From assembly GCA_000702085.1 (NCBI GenBank), contig JNKP01000006.1:62001-126000 (forward strand): 64,000 bases of DNA, in the 5' to 3' direction. The translations under genes and the position numbers were made by a program. Under the pieces are notes generated by a model. That model made no database searches, was not told the DNA's origin, and saw nothing but the letters and a program-made list of their open reading frames with translations. The stretch's first letter is position 1. Each line of letters opens with the position of its first letter. Shown in pieces: positions 58,678-64,000 of the stretch. Origin of the DNA: Lachnospiraceae bacterium P6A3. Lineage in GTDB: Bacteria; Bacillota; Clostridia; Lachnospirales; Lachnospiraceae.

Positions 58678-61600
58678 ATGTATAAGCAGGTTAATTCCGA
58701 TCTCTCTTTTACTCAGAGAGAGGAAGAAGTAGAAAAATTCTGGGCGGAGAATGACATATTCAGAAAGAGCATTGATTCCCGCAAGGAAGGACCGGTCTAT
58801 ACATTCTATGACGGACCTCCCACCGCAAACGGAAAGCCCCATATCGGTCACGTCGAGACCCGTACCATCAAGGACATGATCCCCAGATACCGTACCATGA
58901 AGGGATATCAGGTTCCCAGAAAGGCCGGATGGGATACTCATGGTCTTCCCGTAGAGCTTGAGGTTGAGAAACTCCTTGGAATAAACGGCAAGGAACAGAT
59001 CGAAAGCTACGGACTTGAGCCTTTCATCGGCAAGTGTAAGGAGTCCGTTTGGAAATATAAGGGAATGTGGGAGGATTTCTCCGGCAAGATCGGCTTCTGG
59101 GCTGATATGGACAATCCCTACATCACCTATGACGACAACTATATCGAGTCCGAATGGTGGGCTCTTAAAACAATCTGGGACAAGGGACTGCTCTACAAGG
59201 GATTCAAGATCGTTCCTTACTGCCCGAGATGCGGAACTCCTCTTTCATCCCACGAGGTAGCGCAGGGGTATAAGACCGTTAAGGAGCGTTCCGCAATCGT
59301 ACGTTTCAAGGCTAAGGACGGAGATTTCTATTTCCTCGCATGGACCACAACTCCCTGGACCCTTCCTTCGAACGTTGCACTCTGCGTTAATCCTGCCGAG
59401 AGCTATGTAAAGGTTAAGGCAGCAGACGGATTCACCTACATCCTTGCCGAGGCACTTTGCGATACCGTTCTCGGTAAGTTCAAGACCGACGATGCACCCG
59501 CTTACGAGATTCTTGAGAAGTATGTCGGAAGCGACCTCGAGAGAATGGAGTACGAGCCTCTCTTCGAAGGCGCCGCAAAGGCAGCGGACAAGCAGCACAA
59601 GAAAGCACATTTCATCGTTAAAGACGATTATGTAACAATGACCGACGGTACCGGTATCGTACATATCGCTCCCGCATTCGGTGAGGATGACTCCCGTGTA
59701 GGCCGCGAGTATGACCTTCCCTTCGTACAGTTCGTAGACAGCAAGGGTAACATGACCGCAGATACCCCTTACGAAGGAAAGTTCGTTAAGGATGCCGATC
59801 CTCTTGTTCTTAAGGATCTTGATGCCGACGGAAAGCTCTTCGATGCTCCCAAGTTCGAGCACGATTATCCTTTCTGCTGGAGATGCGATACTCCGCTTCT
59901 CTACTATGCACGTGAGTCATGGTATGTAAAGGTTACCGCGGTTAAGGATGACCTTGTAAGAAACAATAAGACCGTTCACTGGATGCCCGAATCCATCGGA
60001 ACCGGAAGATTCGGTAACTGGCTTGAGAATATTCAGGACTGGGCACTTTCAAGAAACCGTTACTGGGGTACTCCTCTCAACATCTGGGAGTGCGAGTGCG
60101 GTAAGAGAATCTGCATCGGATCGAGAGAAGAACTCTTTGCTGCAAGCGGAGACGAGAAGGCTAAGACCGTCGAGCTCCACAGACCCTATATCGATGAGAT
60201 AACCTGCAAGTGTCCCGACTGCGGCGGCTCCATGAAGAGAGTTCCCGAAGTTATCGACTGCTGGTTTGACTCCGGTGCAATGCCTTTTGCACAGCACCAT
60301 TATCCTTTTGAAAACAAAGAGCTGTTTGAGCAGCAGTTCCCCGCAGCATTCATTTCCGAAGCCGTAGACCAGACCAGAGGATGGTTCTACTCCCTCATGG
60401 CCGAAGGAACTCTTCTGTTCAACAAGTCCCCTTATGAGAATGTCATCGTTCTCGGCCTTGTTCAGGATGAGCAGGGCAGAAAGATGAGTAAGCATCTCGG
60501 AAATGTTGTAGATCCCATGGAAGCACTCGGCAAGTTCGGTGCGGATGCCATCAGATGGTATTTCTATACCAGTGCGGCTCCCTGGCTTCCCAAGAGATTC
60601 TCCGAGGCTGCGGTTATCGAGGGACAGAGAAAATTCCTCGGTACTCTCTGGAACACATATGCATTCTTCGTACTCTATGCAAATATCGACGGCTTTGATG
60701 CAGGAAAGTACAGCCTTGATTATGACAAGCTTCCCGTTATGGATAAGTGGCTCCTTTCAAGACTTAATACCTGCGTAAAGGAAGTCGACGCTGACCTTGA
60801 TCAGTACAAGATTCCCGAAGCGGGCGCGGCACTTGAGAAATTCGTCGATGAGATGAGTAACTGGTATGTACGCCGCAGCCGTGAAAGATTCTGGGCTAAG
60901 GGAATGGAGCAGGATAAGATCAATGCTTACATGACTCTTTATACCGCACTTGTTACGATCTCCAAGGTTGCAGCTCCCATGATTCCTTTCATGACAGAGA
61001 GCATCTATCAGAACATCGTAAGAAATTCCGATCCTAAAGCTCCCGAGAGCATTCATCTCTGCGATTATCCCGTAGCAGACGAGAAGCTTATCGATGCGGA
61101 ACTTGAGGAGAAGATGGAGACCGTTCTTGATGCCGTTGTTCTCGGACGTGCATGCAGAAATGAAGGCGCAGTTAAGAATCGTCAGCCCATCTCCAAGATG
61201 TACATCAAGAGCGATGAGAAGCTTGACGAGTTCTACATCGATATCATCAGAGAAGAACTCAATGTTAAAGAAGTTCTCTTTACCGATGACGTAAGGGCGT
61301 TCACCACATATATCTTCAAGCCTCAGCTTAAGACCGTAGGTCCCAAGTACGGAAAACTTCTCGGAGGAATCCAGAAGTATCTCAAAGAGATCGACGGAAA
61401 TGCGGCTATGGACGAGCTTGAAGCCAAGGGTGCGATCTCCTTTGACGTAAACGGAGATGCCGTAGAACTTACCAAGGACGATCTTCTCATTGAGATGACC
61501 AAGAAGGAAGGCTACGAAGCATCAGAGGATCACGGCATGACGGTTGTCCTTGATCTTAACCTCACCGATGAGCTTATCGAAGAGGGATTTGCGGCAGAGC

Positions 61601-61830
61601 TTGTTTCTAAGGTTCAGACCATGCGTAAGGATTCCGGATTCGAGGTTATGGATCACATTCGCATCTCCCTCAACGGAAACGACAAGCTTTACGGAATAGT
61701 TAGAAGAAATCAGGAGCAGATCTCCACTAAACTTCTCGCAGACGAAATTACATCAGGCAAAGATTTCGCATTCTCCAAGGAATGGGATATCAACGGCGAA
61801 AAGGTTACCATCAGTCTCGAAAAAATCTGA
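58678..61830 (+). CDS. ileS: Isoleucyl-tRNA synthetase (long, type-2-like)
   Basis: The 1050-residue class I synthetase charges tRNA-Ile. The H-I-G-H motif is at residues 55-58 in P-H-I-G-H-V-E-T-R and the K-M-S-K-x motif reads K-M-S-K-H (Lys602). The editing domain lies between. Its length (usual bacterial type about 930) and the H-V-E-T-R sequence after H-I-G-H fit the type 2 enzymes, which resemble archaeal and eukaryotic forms and are often mupirocin-tolerant. It is followed after 37 bases by glycogen phosphorylase. The ATG has an AGGAGGA site. Confidence 0.96.
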   Translation: MYKQVNSDLSFTQREEEVEKFWAENDIFRKSIDSRKEGPVYTFYDGPPTANGKPHIGHVETRTIKDMIPRYRTMKGYQVPRKAGWDTHGLPVELEVEKLLGINGKEQIESYGLEPFIGKCKESVWKYKGMWEDFSGKIGFWADMDNPYITYDDNYIESEWWALKTIWDKGLLYKGFKIVPYCPRCGTPLSSHEVAQGYKTVKERSAIVRFKAKDGDFYFLAWTTTPWTLPSNVALCVNPAESYVKVKAADGFTYILAEALCDTVLGKFKTDDAPAYEILEKYVGSDLERMEYEPLFEGAAKAADKQHKKAHFIVKDDYVTMTDGTGIVHIAPAFGEDDSRVGREYDLPFVQFVDSKGNMTADTPYEGKFVKDADPLVLKDLDADGKLFDAPKFEHDYPFCWRCDTPLLYYARESWYVKVTAVKDDLVRNNKTVHWMPESIGTGRFGNWLENIQDWALSRNRYWGTPLNIWECECGKRICIGSREELFAASGDEKAKTVELHRPYIDEITCKCPDCGGSMKRVPEVIDCWFDSGAMPFAQHHYPFENKELFEQQFPAAFISEAVDQTRGWFYSLMAEGTLLFNKSPYENVIVLGLVQDEQGRKMSKHLGNVVDPMEALGKFGADAIRWYFYTSAAPWLPKRFSEAAVIEGQRKFLGTLWNTYAFFVLYANIDGFDAGKYSLDYDKLPVMDKWLLSRLNTCVKEVDADLDQYKIPEAGAALEKFVDEMSNWYVRRSRERFWAKGMEQDKINAYMTLYTALVTISKVAAPMIPFMTESIYQNIVRNSDPKAPESIHLCDYPVADEKLIDAELEEKMETVLDAVVLGRACRNEGAVKNRQPISKMYIKSDEKLDEFYIDIIREELNVKEVLFTDDVRAFTTYIFKPQLKTVGPKYGKLLGGIQKYLKEIDGNAAMDELEAKGAISFDVNGDAVELTKDDLLIEMTKKEGYEASEDHGMTVVLDLNLTDELIEEGFAAELVSKVQTMRKDSGFEVMDHIRISLNGNDKLYGIVRRNQEQISTKLLADEITSGKDFAFSKEWDINGEKVTISLEKI

Positions 61831-61867
61831 CAGGACAAATCATATTTCTTTGAAAGGAGATACGATA

Positions 61868-64000
61868 TTGAAGAATTCAGGTGCTACAAAGAGAGATAAG
61901 TTTGATAAGGAACTTTTCAAGAGGAGTGTCAATTACAATGTAAAGACACTTTTCAGAAAGACATTGGAGGAGGCAACTCCCCAGCAGATCTTCCAGGCAG
62001 TATCATATGCGATCAAGGATCAGATCATGGATATGTGGATCGAGACCCAGGAAGCATATGAAAAAGAAGATCCCAAGATGGTCTATTACATGTCGATGGA
62101 ATTCCTTATGGGAAGAGCCCTCGGCAACAGCCTTATTAATATGGAGGCTTATAAGCCCGTAAAAGAAGCATGTGAGGAAATGGGACTCGATCTTAACGTG
62201 GTGGAGGATCAGGAACCCGATGCAGCTCTCGGAAACGGCGGTCTCGGAAGACTTGCCGCATGTTTCCTGGATTCACTGGCAACCCTCGGATATCCCGCAT
62301 ACGGATGCGGAATCCGCTACCGTTACGGAATGTTCAAGCAGAAGATCGAGGACGGATATCAGGTAGAGGTTCCGGATAACTGGCTTGCAAACGGAAATCC
62401 TTTCGAACTCCGCCGTCCCGAATATGCCAAGGAGATCAAGTTCGGAGGATATGTTGATTTTCATACCGATGAGAACGGAAGAGGAATCTTCACTCAGAAG
62501 GATTATCAGTCAGTAAGGGCAATTCCTTTTGATATTCCCATCGTAGGTTACGGAAACGGAATCGTTAATACTCTCAGAATCTGGGATGCAGAGCCTGTTG
62601 AGTGTTTCCAGCTGGATGCATTCGATAAGGGTGATTATCAGAGATCCGTTGAACAGGCAAACCTTGCAAAGAACATCGTTGAGGTTCTCTATCCCAACGA
62701 CAATCATTATGCAGGTAAGGAACTCAGACTTAAGCAGCAGTACTTCTTTATATCGGCATCCGTTCAGGAAGCGGTTGATAAGTACATGCGAGCTCACAAG
62801 GATATCAAGAAGTTCCATGAGAAGGTAACATTCCAGCTAAATGATACCCATCCTACCGTTGCAATCGCAGAGCTTATGAGAGTTCTTATGGATGACTACG
62901 GACTTACATGGGATGAAGCGTGGGATGTAACCACCAAGACATGTGCTTACACCAACCACACCATCATGAGCGAAGCTCTCGAGAAGTGGCCCATTGAACT
63001 CTTCAGCCGTCTTCTTCCCAGAATCTATCAGATAGTGGAAGAGATCAACAGAAGGTTTATCGAGCAGATCAAAGAGAAGTATTCGAATGTTCCCGGTGTT
63101 GATGTTAACGAGAAGATCCGCAAGATGGCAGTCATTTATGACGGACAGGTCAAGATGGCACACATGGCTATCGTATCCGGATATTCCGTAAACGGTGTTG
63201 CGGAGCTTCATACCGAGATCCTTAAGAAGCAGGAACTTAAGGACTTCTACGAGATGTTCCCCGAGAAGTTCAATAATAAGACAAACGGTATCACCCAGAG
63301 AAGATTCCTTCTTCACGGAAATCCTCTTCTGGCAGACTGGATTACCGATCATATAGGAGATGAGTGGATCACGGATCTTCCTCATATTCATGAGCTTGCA
63401 ATCTACGCCGATGATAAGAAGGCTCAGAAGGAGTTCATGAATATCAAGTACCGCAACAAGGTACGCCTTGCAAAGTACATCTCCGAGCATAACGGAATCG
63501 AAGTCGATCCCAGATCCATATTCGATGTTCAGGTAAAGCGTCTCCACGAGTACAAGAGACAGCTTATGAACATTCTCCATATTATGTATCTGTACAATGA
63601 GCTCAAGGATCATCCCGATAAGGACTTTACTCCGAGAACATTTATATTCGGAGCCAAGGCTGCAGCAGGCTACAGAAACGCAAAACTTACGATTAAGCTC
63701 ATAAACTCCGTAGCTGATGTTGTAAATAACGATCCCGATGTTAAGGGACTGATGAAGATCGTATTCATCGAGAACTACAATGTATCCAATGCGGAACTTA
63801 TCTTTGCGGCATCCGATGTTTCGGAGCAGATCTCAACCGCTTCCAAGGAAGCATCCGGAACCGGTAACATGAAGTTCATGCTCAACGGTGCACTTACCCT
63901 CGGAACCATGGACGGAGCTAACGTAGAGATCGTCAAAGAAGTCGGAGAAGAAAATGCATTTATCTTCGGCATGAGTTCGGATGAGGTTATCGGATTCGAA
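61868..64000 (+). CDS. glgP: Glycogen/maltodextrin phosphorylase (3' truncated by the window)
   Basis: The frame is open for 711 codons to the window end; full-length enzymes are about 800-850 residues. It opens with a TTG seven bases after AAGGAGA, followed by K-N-S-G-A-T-K-R-D-K. Typical GT35 segments are Y-Y-M-S-M-E-F-L-M-G-R, G-N-G-G-L-G-R-L-A-A, L-N-D-T-H-P, V-K-R-L-H-E-Y-K-R-Q and E-A-S-G-T-G-N-M-K-F with the pyridoxal-phosphate lysine (Lys669). It releases glucose-1-phosphate from glycogen and works with the debranching enzyme at 30110. Only 37 bases separate it from ileS, with no terminator. Confidence 0.96.
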   Translation, partial: MKNSGATKRDKFDKELFKRSVNYNVKTLFRKTLEEATPQQIFQAVSYAIKDQIMDMWIETQEAYEKEDPKMVYYMSMEFLMGRALGNSLINMEAYKPVKEACEEMGLDLNVVEDQEPDAALGNGGLGRLAACFLDSLATLGYPAYGCGIRYRYGMFKQKIEDGYQVEVPDNWLANGNPFELRRPEYAKEIKFGGYVDFHTDENGRGIFTQKDYQSVRAIPFDIPIVGYGNGIVNTLRIWDAEPVECFQLDAFDKGDYQRSVEQANLAKNIVEVLYPNDNHYAGKELRLKQQYFFISASVQEAVDKYMRAHKDIKKFHEKVTFQLNDTHPTVAIAELMRVLMDDYGLTWDEAWDVTTKTCAYTNHTIMSEALEKWPIELFSRLLPRIYQIVEEINRRFIEQIKEKYSNVPGVDVNEKIRKMAVIYDGQVKMAHMAIVSGYSVNGVAELHTEILKKQELKDFYEMFPEKFNNKTNGITQRRFLLHGNPLLADWITDHIGDEWITDLPHIHELAIYADDKKAQKEFMNIKYRNKVRLAKYISEHNGIEVDPRSIFDVQVKRLHEYKRQLMNILHIMYLYNELKDHPDKDFTPRTFIFGAKAAAGYRNAKLTIKLINSVADVVNNDPDVKGLMKIVFIENYNVSNAELIFAASDVSEQISTASKEASGTGNMKFMLNGALTLGTMDGANVEIVKEVGEENAFIFGMSSDEVIGFE

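Noticed and set aside
58600-58678. T-box riboswitch before ileS
   Set aside because: The leader is too short and the conserved AGGGTGGNACCGCG sequence is absent; only CAGGGTGAGG resembles it by chance.

Overview
The window reads as an ordinary chromosomal segment of a Gram-positive anaerobe of the Lachnospiraceae, most like Butyrivibrio/Pseudobutyrivibrio. This is inferred from moderate GC, strong AGGAGG-type ribosome binding sites, frequent TTG/GTG starts, a paired GH130 mannoside phosphorylase operon, PadR-DUF2812 and BlaI-BlaR modules, glycogen phosphorylase/debranching genes and several clostridial membrane families. I could not confirm the genus. I see no insertion sequence, prophage, CRISPR array or replication origin. 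No gene-free stretch exceeds about 170 bases; the longer ones hold promoters, operators and terminators.

Layout. (1) 1-4989: the end of an MBOAT O-acyltransferase, its SGNH-like partner, a large hybrid histidine kinase, and a protein with an unknown N-terminus. (2) 5096-10299: a VWA protein, a PIN-like protein overlapping an acylphosphatase, small membrane proteins, a PadR-DUF2812 module with a visible operator, and an EreA/ChaN-like secreted or anchored protein. (3) 10426-18203: a LacI regulator followed by a mannan/galactomannan oligosaccharide operon (two GH130 phosphorylases, an SGNH acetylesterase, ManA, a GH36 alpha-galactosidase) with a palindromic operator just after the promoter. (4) 18319-24296: an alanine/sodium symporter, a hybrid kinase whose phospho-acceptor histidine is replaced by arginine, and an EAL protein with a degenerate GGDEF domain. 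(5) 24434-27213: a BlaI repressor and a BlaR-like M56 sensor carrying an extracellular LytM/M23-like domain. (6) 27381-30110: phosphatidylethanolamine synthesis (PssA, Psd), tRNA-Ser(CGA), and an ECF S-component with a DUF4430 lipoprotein-like partner. (7) 30110-35225: glycogen debranching enzyme, Pgi and a membrane-anchored EEP-fold hydrolase. (8) 35362-38857: an ATP-grasp ligase, an aspartate/glutamate-type racemase and a divergent MurE, which together look like a cell-wall amino-acid module. (9) 38858-46979: a polytopic membrane protein on the minus strand, then trkA-trkH-fruK-ptsI-MATE packed tightly together. (10) 47015-56850: a long, tightly spaced run of polytopic membrane proteins, a HAD phosphatase, a ketose-phosphate epimerase, an IspD/TarI cytidylyltransferase, a polyol-phosphate-type dehydrogenase, an Enzyme I-like protein that lacks the HPr-binding domain, and an EamA transporter. 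(11) 56883-64000: a diguanylate cyclase, IleS and the start of glycogen phosphorylase.

How the parts connect. The mannan operon would feed mannose-1-phosphate, glucose and fructose-6-phosphate into Pgi and the glycogen enzymes also encoded here. Signalling is dense: two hybrid kinases, one EAL and one GGDEF protein. The most unusual pieces are the Enzyme I-like protein without its HPr-binding domain inside a probable CDP-alditol cassette, the ATP-grasp/racemase/MurE-like module, the M56-M23 sensor fusion with a missing metal ligand, and the hybrid kinase that lacks its histidine.
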